Source: Pirellulales bacterium
GTDB lineage: Bacteria > Planctomycetota > Planctomycetia > Pirellulales > JALHPA01
NCBI GenBank assembly: GCA_022842745.1
Contig: JALHPA010000185.1
Span: 1 to 6,142 of the forward strand
Direction: 5' to 3'
DNA length: 6,142 nt
Shown here: one piece after another, positions 1 to 4,953 of the stretch
How positions within the stretch are numbered: the stretch's first letter is position 1
How the letters are laid out: each line of letters opens with the position of its first letter
Notes under the pieces: model-generated
Databases searched by the model: none
The model's input: only the letters and a program-made list of their open reading frames with translations
What the model was told of the DNA's origin: nothing
Made by a program: the position numbers and the translations under genes

Positions 1-13
1 GCTCTTCCGATCT
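1..13. other. Illumina adapter remnant at contig edge
   Basis: The first 13 bases, GCTCTTCCGATCT, are identical to the 3' end shared by the standard Illumina TruSeq adapters. A 13-base exact match placed exactly at position 1 is very unlikely by chance. This stretch should be treated as untrimmed library sequence, not genome. It also means that the true sequence upstream of the first gene is missing here, so any promoter or earlier start codon for that gene cannot be judged. Confidence 0.9.
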
Positions 14-92
14 CTTGAATTGGTGGGCGCAGGGCTGGATACTGCTCCTAGGCGGCCGGATGTCCACCGCTTCGAAATCTCTGGTAAGTCCT

Positions 93-758
93 ATGTTCAG
101 CAACCTGGTTCGGCGAACAGTCGCTTTGGTGATGGCAGTTGCCATTACGATCGCGCCCTTTCCCGCGCTGGGCGCTGAAATAGGAAAATGCCGTTGCGAC
201 AACCAATCGCGCGCTAGCGGTCAATGCTGCGGTCGATGCCAGCAAGGTAGTGCCGGATCATGTTGCGCCAAGGGTTCGGCTGCAGAGCAGCGCTTGGGCG
301 GCTCAACAGATGGCGTTACAGGGAAGGTCGTGGCGAACGCTGCTTCGCAAAAAGAGTCCAGCCCCGCCGCCAAAGCTGAGCATTCCTGCTGTTCGAAAAA
401 GGGCGGCCGAGCCGCGACCCAAGTTGCCGGCGCTGAATCGCAAGTCGCCAGCGTTGGATCGCAAGTCGCCGCTGCGAAGAATGCCCGGCACCACATCCCC
501 GCTGAGGGGACCACTCTTGGCTCGCCGTCGGGAGTACGGGACGAGTGCGTTTGCCTTCCGCCGGTTAATAATCCGGTTCCCCCTGTTCCGCAGCAAGACT
601 CGTCACGAGTGCTCAAGGCGGGCACGGTGCTGGAGGCGGGCGCCCATTTCCTCCGCGTGGCAGGGCAGGACGGCCAGCGGTACCGAACCCCCATTCCAAT
701 CGTCCCGCGTCCTGGCGGGGCCTCCTTGCGCGTCCTGCTCTGTAGCTGGACGGTCTGA
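93..758 (+). CDS. Exported cysteine-rich protein of unknown function
   Basis: This 221-residue protein is not one I can assign to a named family. The start at 93 gives a classical signal peptide: MFSNLVRR, a hydrophobic core at about residues 9-24, and a likely cleavage after ALGA near residue 28. An in-frame ATG at 60 would only lengthen the n-region. No strong ribosome binding site favours either start, and the open frame reaches back to the adapter edge. The mature part has twelve cysteines, mostly clustered: CRC at 33-35, CCxxC at 45-49, CC at 57-58, CC at 99-100, CVC at 152-154 and C217. Three tandem QVA-type heptads lie at 110-130, followed by a proline-rich segment (PPVNNPVPPVP) at 157-166. 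The C-terminal 50 residues are less biased and may form a small domain. Clustered CC/CxC pairs suggest metal binding or disulfides in the periplasm, which is inference. The next gene, also exported and cysteine-rich, supports a shared envelope role. Confidence 0.7.
   Translation: MFSNLVRRTVALVMAVAITIAPFPALGAEIGKCRCDNQSRASGQCCGRCQQGSAGSCCAKGSAAEQRLGGSTDGVTGKVVANAASQKESSPAAKAEHSCCSKKGGRAATQVAGAESQVASVGSQVAAAKNARHHIPAEGTTLGSPSGVRDECVCLPPVNNPVPPVPQQDSSRVLKAGTVLEAGAHFLRVAGQDGQRYRTPIPIVPRPGGASLRVLLCSWTV
420..482 (+). repeat. 21-bp in-frame tandem repeat, three copies
   Basis: Three adjacent 21-base units start at 420, 441 and 462. They encode the heptads QVAGAES, QVASVGS and QVAAAKN within the cysteine-rich exported protein. 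All begin CAAGT(T/C)GCC. The second and third units share the longest identical core, TCGCAAGTCGCC, when the preceding serine codon is included. The unit length is a multiple of three, so copy-number change would keep the reading frame. The repeat lies in the low-complexity linker between the cysteine clusters. Confidence 0.75.
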
Positions 759-767
759 GAGAAGCTC

Positions 768-790
768 CCTGCGCCGATGATGTGCGCAGG
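768..790 (+). terminator. Weak hairpin after first gene, possible terminator
   Basis: CCTGCGC at 768-774 pairs perfectly with GCGCAGG at 784-790 around a 9-nt loop, starting 10 nt after the stop codon of the cysteine-rich gene. Only two Ts follow, so it lacks the U-tract of a standard intrinsic terminator. It could act as an mRNA 3'-end stabiliser or be incidental in GC-rich DNA. Confidence 0.3.
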
Positions 791-815
791 TTGAACGGAC
801 GCCGCAGCCGCGAAC

Positions 816-832
816 CCGTCCCATTGGGACGG
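816..832. other. Short perfect hairpin in the leader region
   Basis: CCGTCCC at 816-822 and GGGACGG at 826-832 form a 7-bp perfect stem with a 3-nt ATT loop. It sits in the 255-bp gap between the first two genes, about 180 nt upstream of the second. No known regulatory element is recognised. No T-tract follows, so it is not an obvious terminator. Confidence 0.35.
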
Positions 833-936
833 CATTACCCCGCGGAACCGGCGCATCGCGAGAATCGGGTTGTCCGCTCCTCGTCGGGAGCTATGGAGCC
901 AGGCGGTCCACTTGCCGGAGCAAGGGCGCGCCGCTC

Positions 937-963
937 TTCGATCGAATGACCGTCGCAACGGTC
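937..963. promoter_or_regulatory. Palindrome plus hairpin upstream of tandem-motif gene
   Basis: A perfect 10-bp palindrome, TTCGATCGAA, at 937-946 is immediately followed by a hairpin: GACCGT at 948-953 and ACGGTC at 958-963 with a 4-nt CGCA loop. The pair lies 50-75 nt upstream of the ATG at 1014, where an operator or leader structure would be expected. No convincing -35/-10 pair is visible between 964 and 1000, although TTGAGT at 964-969 is a partial -35 match. A regulatory role is a guess from position and symmetry. Confidence 0.25.
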
Positions 964-1000
964 TTGAGTTTGTGAACGATAACGTTGGATCACTTTTTTT

Positions 1001-1004
1001 GGAG
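1001..1004 (+). promoter_or_regulatory. Ribosome binding site fixing the start at 1014
   Basis: GGAG follows a run of seven Ts and sits 9 nt before the ATG at 1014, the best-spaced Shine-Dalgarno in the region. It decides for this start over earlier in-frame codons such as the one near 870, which would add a long segment ahead of the signal peptide. Confidence 0.75.
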
Positions 1005-1013
1005 AATTTGAAC

Positions 1014-1505
1014 ATGAAGCGCGTGATTTCGTTTGCCGTGATGGCGGTGTTGGCCCTGGGTTCGGCGGTTTCGCTCCAGGCGTTCGACAAGGCCGAGGAG
1101 AAGAAGGAAGAGAAGAAGTCGGCCGCGTTTTGCCCCGTGATGGGCATTGGCCACGATGTGGACGAGAGCGTGTCGATCGACTTTGAAGGAGGCAAGCTGC
1201 ACTTCTGCTGCGAGAAGTGTATTCCCGGCTTCAAGAAGGACGAAGCCAAGTTCGCGGCCGCGGCGCACCATCAAATGGTCGCCACCGGCCAAATGAAGCA
1301 GGTCAAATGCCCGTTCAGCGGCGGGAAGCTCAATCCCGAACAGAAGGTGACGATCGCGGGCGTGGAAGTGGCCTTCTGCTGCGACAAGTGCAAAGGCAAG
1401 GTCGAGAAGGCCAAGGAAGACAAGGACAAGGTCGAAATGGTGTTCAAGGATACCAAGAAGGGCTTTGAGATGGTCAAGAAGGACAAGGAAAAGGTCACCA
1501 AGTAA
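1014..1505 (+). CDS. Exported protein with two TRASH/YHS-like cysteine motifs
   Basis: The product has 163 residues. Residues 1-23 form a signal peptide (MKR, hydrophobic core, cleavage after LQA), so the mature protein is extracytoplasmic. After a Lys/Glu-rich linker (26-36) come two similar modules. The first has C40-P, then FCCEKC with C65, C66 and C69; the second has C99-P, then FCCDKC with C122, C123 and C126. The spacings C-x24-C-x3-C and C-x22-C-x3-C resemble the TRASH/YHS metal-binding pattern, which is known to bind or sense heavy metals such as copper. The internal symmetry suggests duplication. The tail (about 129-163) is very rich in Lys with Glu/Asp and probably helical. Family members are recalled as common in planctomycetes, usually annotated YHS domain or hypothetical. 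The start is set by GGAG at 1001, and a strong terminator follows, so this is probably a single-gene unit. Metal binding is likely, but which metal cannot be told. Confidence 0.85.
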   Translation: MKRVISFAVMAVLALGSAVSLQAFDKAEEKKEEKKSAAFCPVMGIGHDVDESVSIDFEGGKLHFCCEKCIPGFKKDEAKFAAAAHHQMVATGQMKQVKCPFSGGKLNPEQKVTIAGVEVAFCCDKCKGKVEKAKEDKDKVEMVFKDTKKGFEMVKKDKEKVTK

Positions 1506-1545
1506 CTTCTTCCCCTGTTTTTGTTGACCGAAGATTCGGTAATTC

Positions 1546-1587
1546 AGCCGGCGGCCGTTCCTGCGTGGAGCGCCGCCGGCTTTTTTT
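1546..1587 (+). terminator. Intrinsic terminator
   Basis: AGCCGGCGGC at 1546-1555 pairs over all 10 bp with GCCGCCGGCT at 1572-1581, with a 16-nt loop, and runs into seven Ts (1581-1587). It lies 40 nt after the stop of the tandem-motif gene and is the clearest terminator in the window. A smaller inverted repeat, ACCGA/TCGGT at 1527-1540, lies just upstream. Confidence 0.9.
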
Positions 1588-1661
1588 GGCGCCGCCGCTG
1601 CGATTGGGCCTCGCTTTGCACTCCCCAAAGAACCGGGCCGCGCCTTATCATGGTCGGACGG

Positions 1662-1691
1662 TTGGCTGTCCGCGGAACGACGCCTTAGATT
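1662..1691 (+). promoter_or_regulatory. Candidate sigma70 promoter for the SprT-like gene
   Basis: TTGGCT at 1662-1667 (4 of 6 to the -35 consensus) and TAGATT at 1686-1691 (4 of 6 to the -10 consensus) are separated by 18 nt. Transcription from it would begin about 7 nt before the ATG at 1705, giving an almost leaderless mRNA. This fits the absence of any Shine-Dalgarno sequence there. The match is modest and consensus use in this lineage is uncertain. Confidence 0.35.
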
Positions 1692-1704
1692 ATTCTCGCT
1701 TTGC

Positions 1705-2154
1705 ATGTCTCCCTCGGCGGCCCGCGATTTGGCGCTGCGACTGATATCCGAGCACAAGCTGAGCGCTTGGGAGTTCGGCTTCAACCGCCGCAAGTGCGCG
1801 CTGGGACTGTGCCGGCACGCCGAACGGCGGATCGAGCTTTCCGCTTACTTCGTCATGGCCAATGACGAGGCGGCGATACGGGACGTGATTTTGCACGAAA
1901 TCGCCCACGCGCTCGCCGGCTACCGAGCGGGGCATGGACCCAAGTGGCGAGCGATTTGCGAGCGGATTGGCGCCGTTCCGGAGCGGTGCGGCGAGGCGCG
2001 CATGCCGGGGGGGGCCTGGCAAGCGTCCTGCCCCGCCTGCAAGCAGTCCTACACGCGGCACCGGCGTCCGCGCCGCGGCATGACCCACTACTGCGGCGAC
2101 TGCGGCGAGTTCAACGGCCCGCTGACCTTTCGCCGCACGAACCAGAACGTCTGA
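1705..2154 (+). CDS. SprT-like zinc metallopeptidase domain protein
   Basis: This 149-residue protein carries the SprT-like zincin signature. HEIAH at 64-68 supplies two zinc ligands and the catalytic Glu65. GHGPKW at 76-81 supplies the third ligand, His77; this HExxH...GHGxxW arrangement is typical of SprT/Spartan-type domains. A C-terminal zinc ribbon follows, with CPAC at 109-112 and CGDC at 130-133. No signal peptide or membrane segment is seen, so it is cytoplasmic. It is slightly shorter than E. coli SprT. Eukaryotic relatives cleave DNA-protein crosslinks; the role of bacterial SprT proteins is poorly defined, so the substrate is unknown. A run of eight Gs at 2007-2014 is a risk point for indels, but the intact downstream CxxC pairs show that the frame is right. 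The ATG at 1705 has no Shine-Dalgarno. The next gene starts 71 nt downstream on the same strand. Confidence 0.88.
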   Translation: MSPSAARDLALRLISEHKLSAWEFGFNRRKCALGLCRHAERRIELSAYFVMANDEAAIRDVILHEIAHALAGYRAGHGPKWRAICERIGAVPERCGEARMPGGAWQASCPACKQSYTRHRRPRRGMTHYCGDCGEFNGPLTFRRTNQNV

Positions 2155-2210
2155 GGACGAACGGAGCAGCGCCTCATCCACCCCCCCACCCTTTTCCGTC
2201 GGCTTTGTCC

Positions 2211-2215
2211 GAGGT
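2211..2215 (+). promoter_or_regulatory. Ribosome binding site fixing the start at 2226
   Basis: GAGGT lies 10 nt before the ATG at 2226. It selects that start, although the same frame stays open far upstream, inside the SprT-like gene. The glycine-rich nucleotide-binding motif begins five residues after this ATG, as expected for the family. Confidence 0.7.
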
Positions 2216-2225
2216 CTCGAATCGT

Positions 2226-3179
2226 ATGATCCAGTTTGGCATTTTGGGTTGCGCCCGCATTGGTCGGCGCGGGATGATCGAAGGGATCCAGGCGTCTGGA
2301 AAATCGCAACTGGCCGCGATCGCCAGTCGGCGGGGGGAGCAAGCACGGGAATGGGCGTCCGAGTTTGGCATCCCGCGTCATTACGACCGCTACGAGGCGC
2401 TGTTGGCCGATCCGGCGATCGATGCGGTGTATCTGCCGCTGCCCAACGAGCTGCACCTGGAATACGCCGTGCTGGCGGCGGCCGCCGGGAAGCACATCCT
2501 GTGTGAAAAGCCCTTGGCCCGCGACGCGGCCGAAGCGCAGCAAATCGTGGCCGCCTGCCGGCGCTACGGGGTGATGCTTATGGAGGCCGCAATGTGGCGG
2601 CACCACCCTCGCACGGCGCGCGCCTTGCAAATGGTGCGAGAAGGCCGGATCGGGGACCTGCGGCTGGTGAAGATGGATTTCTCGTTTCAGATCGATCGCT
2701 CCGACTGGCGGCTCGATCCGGGGCGGGGCGGGGGAGCGCTGTTCGATCTGGGCTGTTATGGGATAAACGCCTCGCGATTGTTCACCGGGGCGGAGCCGGT
2801 CGAGGTCCGCGGCTGGGCGACGCGGCATTCCACCGGGGTGGATATGACCGCCGGGTTCCAATTGCGGTTCGAAAACCACGTAATCTCGCTGTTGGATTGC
2901 AGCTTCGAGTGCCCCTATCGCAACCGGATCGAATTGGTCGGAACGCAAGGGTCGATCGAGTTCCCCGACGGAGTTCTGCCTGAACCGGAGACTGAATTGA
3001 TCCACCGCACCGATGCGGGCAGCGAACGCATTCCGTTTGGCTTGGCGCGGCAGTACGTGGAACAAGTGAAGGCGTTCTGCACGGGCATCGAGCGGGGCGA
3101 GTTGCCGTTCCCCGCCGAGGATGGCCTGGCCAATATGCGTGTATTGGAAGCGGTGCAAAGGTCGCTTGAGCCGGCGTAA
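2226..3179 (+). CDS. Gfo/Idh/MocA family NAD(P)-dependent oxidoreductase
   Basis: This is a 317-residue cytoplasmic dehydrogenase. The N-terminal Rossmann fold opens with MIQFGILGCARIGR, where GxxGxxxIG stands in for the usual GxGxxG (residues 5-13). The family hallmark EKP is at 94-96 (CEKPLA), with Lys95 as the expected catalytic/cofactor lysine. The C-terminal domain shows MEAAMWRHHPRT (119-130) and GGGALFDLGCYGIN (168-181). Tyr178 appears to align with the active-site Tyr of glucose-fructose oxidoreductase and of the xylose/dihydrodiol dehydrogenase branch. The family oxidises or reduces sugars, cyclitols or related hydroxy compounds with NAD(P); the specific substrate cannot be read from sequence. 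Length is normal, and no signal peptide is visible, unlike many planctomycete paralogues exported by Tat. It may be cotranscribed with the SprT-like gene 71 nt upstream. It converges with the hydrolase gene, with 57 nt between stops. Confidence 0.92.
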   Translation: MIQFGILGCARIGRRGMIEGIQASGKSQLAAIASRRGEQAREWASEFGIPRHYDRYEALLADPAIDAVYLPLPNELHLEYAVLAAAAGKHILCEKPLARDAAEAQQIVAACRRYGVMLMEAAMWRHHPRTARALQMVREGRIGDLRLVKMDFSFQIDRSDWRLDPGRGGGALFDLGCYGINASRLFTGAEPVEVRGWATRHSTGVDMTAGFQLRFENHVISLLDCSFECPYRNRIELVGTQGSIEFPDGVLPEPETELIHRTDAGSERIPFGLARQYVEQVKAFCTGIERGELPFPAEDGLANMRVLEAVQRSLEPA

Positions 3180-3192
3180 ACACACCGCGCCA

Positions 3193-3204
3193 CGATCGCG
3201 ATCG
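3193..3204. repeat. 12-bp perfect palindrome between convergent genes
   Basis: CGATCGCGATCG is its own reverse complement and lies in the 57-nt gap between the convergent stop codons. It overlaps GCGATCGC at 3198-3205, itself palindromic. There is no T-tract on either strand, so a bidirectional intrinsic terminator is not well supported. CGATCG-type words are common in this DNA. Confidence 0.4.
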
Positions 3205-3236
3205 CGGCGGCGAGCGGGCAGGCACGGGCGACGGAC

Positions 3237-4334
3237 CTATCGCTTGGCAGTCGCTAGCTCGGCCGGATTGGGGCCGAGCAGTCCCGCCGCCATCTGCCGC
3301 AACTGCACCGTGGAATTCAAGTACAGTTCCCAATCGTGCGTTTTGCCCAATTGCCGGCAGGCGTCGGTCTGGCGGAGCCTGGTGTACAGGGGAGATCGGC
3401 CGCTGGCCCCCACCACACCCAGGGCCTCCGGCTCGCGGAAGCGATCGAGCCAGTGGTAGCGGCGCAGGAGGGCATCGCAATGGTTGTTGATCAAGGTCAT
3501 GGTCTCGACCGACTCCAGCGCCCTGCCGTGGGGGTGGCCGGCCGCCAGCCAGTCGCTATCGACGGCGGCGGCGACCAGCACGGCGTTTCGCTCCGGCAGC
3601 GCCGCGACCGTTTCATGCGAGGTGGGGGCGCCGCTGGCCAGTTCGTGCAACGCCCCCGTCGTGATCCGCGCGCCGAAACTGAATCCCAACAGGCCCACCG
3701 GCGCATGCGGGTCGAGCCGGGCCAACGCCCAGGCCACGTACTTCGCTTCGCTGTTGGCCCGCGCGGCCTTGCTGCGCAGATCCCGTAGCACGCCGTGCTC
3801 GCGGTCGCTCGGCCAGGACCAGATCACCCACCGCAGCGGTCGATTCTCCGGCATGTAAGCCGAGATCCGGCGATACGCCAGCAGCCCCTCCCGGATCGCC
3901 TCGGAGTTTTCGATGCGGTTGCCGTGAATGACGATGCAGGTTAGCGAGCCATCGCTATTCCCGCCCGCGAAATCCTCAAACGCCGCCGCGACCCAACGGC
4001 CGTCGACGCGCCTCGAGCAGCGCAGGGTCACGTCCGCGTCGAGCGTCACGCAGTGGCACGGCAGCGAGCGGGTGCTAATACACCAAATACTGTCGTGCGG
4101 TCGCGAAGACAAGCAGCTTTCTTGTTCGAGAGCAGTGCTTGCCGCGGTCCCCAACGAGGCAGCTTCTTCCGGGAGCGCCGCGGCTTCGTGCGCAGGCAAG
4201 CTCTCCGGCGCCGCGCTCTCGGCGCCATGACCCGGCCGGCCGGCGTACCCCGACCAAACGATAGCAGCGCAAGTGGCGATCGCCAGCGCCAAGGGAGGCC
4301 GACTCCACGACCGAACGACCGTTAAGACGCGCAT
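3237..4334 (-). CDS. Exported alpha/beta hydrolase (DUF900-like)
   Basis: This 365-residue protein begins with a hydrophobic N-terminus (about residues 13-28, after basic residues), a signal peptide or membrane anchor, so it probably acts in the periplasm. An Ala/Glu-rich linker spans about 36-70. The hydrolase fold follows: a strand with IHGNR at 136-140 (HG oxyanion motif), WSWPSD at 172-177, and the nucleophile elbow GFSFGAR at 217-223 with Ser219. His333 in GKTHDW is the likely catalytic His; the acid is unclear (Asp259 or Asp261). SWPS followed by the nucleophile elbow recalls DUF900 hydrolases (PF05990). Cysteines 74, 85, 93, 95 and 106 precede the fold, around WCISTRSLPCHC, a segment I recall from planctomycete homologues. 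The substrate is unknown. The start at 4334 has AGGA almost touching the ATG, a poor spacing, but it gives the complete signal sequence. It is transcribed towards the oxidoreductase and away from the lipoprotein. Confidence 0.82.
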   Translation of the reverse strand: MRVLTVVRSWSRPPLALAIATCAAIVWSGYAGRPGHGAESAAPESLPAHEAAALPEEAASLGTAASTALEQESCLSSRPHDSIWCISTRSLPCHCVTLDADVTLRCSRRVDGRWVAAAFEDFAGGNSDGSLTCIVIHGNRIENSEAIREGLLAYRRISAYMPENRPLRWVIWSWPSDREHGVLRDLRSKAARANSEAKYVAWALARLDPHAPVGLLGFSFGARITTGALHELASGAPTSHETVAALPERNAVLVAAAVDSDWLAAGHPHGRALESVETMTLINNHCDALLRRYHWLDRFREPEALGVVGASGRSPLYTRLRQTDACRQLGKTHDWELYLNSTVQLRQMAAGLLGPNPAELATAKR

Positions 4335-4498
4335 ATCCTGAAACCCAAGCGGATCGACCGCGGTTGGTCACATCGTGGTTTTGCCTGTGGCGCTCGCAAT
4401 CGCGCGCACAACGCCACGTAAGAAAATGTAGCACTAAATCCACAACCGGCCGTCGATTTTTTTCCACGCCTTTGCGGCAAAAAAACTGCGCGTTGCGT

Positions 4499-4526
4499 TT
4501 GCACATCCGGAGGCGTGTTGTAGAGT
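4499..4526 (+). promoter_or_regulatory. Candidate promoter for the small lipoprotein
   Basis: TTGCAC at 4499-4504 and TAGAGT at 4521-4526 are spaced 16 nt apart and would give a leader of about 135 nt before the ATG at 4669. Only three to four positions match each consensus hexamer. This is the best candidate on this strand but remains weak. Confidence 0.25.
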
Positions 4527-4609
4527 TGTCCAGCCCACCGCTTTCGCGGGATGGATTTTACCGGGTGCGCCCCAAAGCGCGGTTGCGCCGCGGACGCCGC
4601 CACCCGCAA

Positions 4610-4620
4610 GGTTCGATTCC
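4610..4620 (+). repeat. tRNA T-arm-like word, left arm of inverted repeat
   Basis: GGTTCGATTCC matches the conserved tRNA T-arm/B-box sequence and is followed by CCTGCGCCCA, resembling a tRNA 3' acceptor end. The same 11-mer occurs inverted at 4891-4901, so the two copies flank the lipoprotein gene. The T-stem does not pair (CAAGG against CCCCT) and no D or anticodon arm is visible upstream, so this is not a functional tRNA gene. Confidence 0.45.
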
Positions 4621-4653
4621 CCTGCGCCCACCCGTTCCGCCGACCTTTCGATC

Positions 4654-4659
4654 GGAGAG
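4654..4659 (+). promoter_or_regulatory. Ribosome binding site of the small lipoprotein
   Basis: GGAGAG ends 9 nt before the ATG at 4669, inside a purine-rich tract (4654-4666). It supports translation of this very short gene. Confidence 0.75.
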
Positions 4660-4668
4660 AAGAGAGTC

Positions 4669-4869
4669 ATGAGCAAGTTTCTGCTTATCGCGGTCGCAAC
4701 GTTGGCAACGCTTGCGTCCACCGGTTGTAACTGCTGCCGGCCCAAGGCGACCCCCGTGGTCACGGCGATGCCGACCTATGGGAGTGCGTGCAACACCTGC
4801 GAAGAACAGGCCTGCGGCCAGCCCACCATGTCGTCGCCGATCATTGTTCCTGGTCCCGCGGCCCCGTAA
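4669..4869 (+). CDS. Small cysteine-rich lipoprotein, unknown function
   Basis: This 66-residue protein begins MSKFLLIAVATLATLASTGC, a type II signal peptide with the lipobox cysteine at residue 20 (S-T-G-C; the leucine is displaced to -5, so the lipobox is slightly atypical). The mature peptide would be only about 47 residues, lipid-anchored at the outer or inner membrane. It starts with CNCC (20, 22, 23), then has C41, C44 and C49, so six of its 47 residues are cysteine; CNTCEEQAC looks capable of binding metal or forming disulfides. The C-terminus is rich in Pro and Ala. A well-placed ribosome binding site and a hairpin after the stop support a real gene. I do not recognise a named family; small lipoproteins of this type are commonly annotated as hypothetical in planctomycetes. 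Confidence 0.75.
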   Translation: MSKFLLIAVATLATLASTGCNCCRPKATPVVTAMPTYGSACNTCEEQACGQPTMSSPIIVPGPAAP

Positions 4870-4890
4870 GCGGTCGGCGTCGCCCGCCCT

Positions 4891-4901
4891 GGAATCGAAC
4901 C
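4891..4901 (-). repeat. tRNA T-arm-like word, right arm of inverted repeat
   Basis: GGAATCGAACC is the exact reverse complement of the 11-mer at 4610-4620 and again matches the tRNA T-arm consensus when read on the minus strand. On that strand the flanking bases do not form a T-stem beyond two pairs, so it is not a tRNA gene. It lies 22 nt after the lipoprotein stop and just before the long hairpin. Confidence 0.45.
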
Positions 4902-4910
4902 CTCGCGTCG

Positions 4911-4953
4911 CGCGCGGGGGATTGCCCCATCCTGATGGCAATCCCCCGGCGCG
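4911..4953 (+). terminator. Long hairpin after the lipoprotein gene, likely terminator
   Basis: GGGGGATTGCC at 4916-4926 pairs perfectly over 11 bp with GGCAATCCCCC at 4937-4947 around a 10-nt loop. With one bulged G the stem extends by a further CGCGC/GCGCG helix (4911-4915 with 4949-4953), for 16 bp in total. It starts 41 nt after the lipoprotein stop codon. The downstream sequence is only moderately T-rich (GCTTTCTGGGCATTCTTT), so termination may be imperfect, or the structure may protect the mRNA 3' end. Confidence 0.6.

Larger units (their letters stand above)
4335..4668. other. Divergent intergenic region, no gene seen
   Basis: These 334 bases separate the leftward hydrolase gene from the rightward lipoprotein gene and must hold both promoters. 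No supported coding frame was found. Visible content: a run of seven Ts at 4457-4463 facing seven As at 4479-4485 around a GC-rich 15-nt centre, a candidate promoter at 4499-4526, a tRNA T-arm-like word at 4610-4620, and the ribosome binding site at 4654-4659. The T7/A7 symmetry could be a weak bidirectional terminator or bent DNA, but the inner bases pair poorly. Confidence 0.6.

Noticed and set aside
250..780. Alternative plus-strand frame of 176 codons inside the first gene
   Set aside because: It is highly Arg/Pro/Ser-rich without motifs, whereas the chosen frame has a proper signal peptide and patterned cysteines.
221..1249. Long minus-strand open frame of 342 codons covering the first gene and part of the second
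   Set aside because: It lies opposite two genes with signal peptides, cysteine motifs and a ribosome binding site. The translation shows no domain and has low-complexity Ser/Arg-rich stretches; open antisense frames are expected in high-GC DNA.
1944..2225. Upstream extension of the oxidoreductase frame into the SprT-like gene
   Set aside because: The extension overlaps the zinc-ribbon coding region out of frame and adds residues before a Rossmann motif that begins normally after the ATG at 2226, which has its own ribosome binding site.
2088..3185. Minus-strand open frame of 365 codons opposite the oxidoreductase
   Set aside because: The plus strand encodes a full-length Gfo/Idh/MocA protein with all hallmark motifs; the antisense translation has no recognisable domain.
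4457..4485. T7/A7 inverted repeat as a bidirectional terminator
   Set aside because: The GC-rich centre forms only about three base pairs, and the element lies between divergent genes, where no terminator is needed.
4563..4630. Possible tRNA gene ending in GGTTCGATTCC plus TGCGCCCA
   Set aside because: GGGTGCG at 4563-4569 could pair with TGCGCCC at 4623-4629, but the span is too short, the T-stem does not pair, and no D arm or anticodon arm can be drawn.
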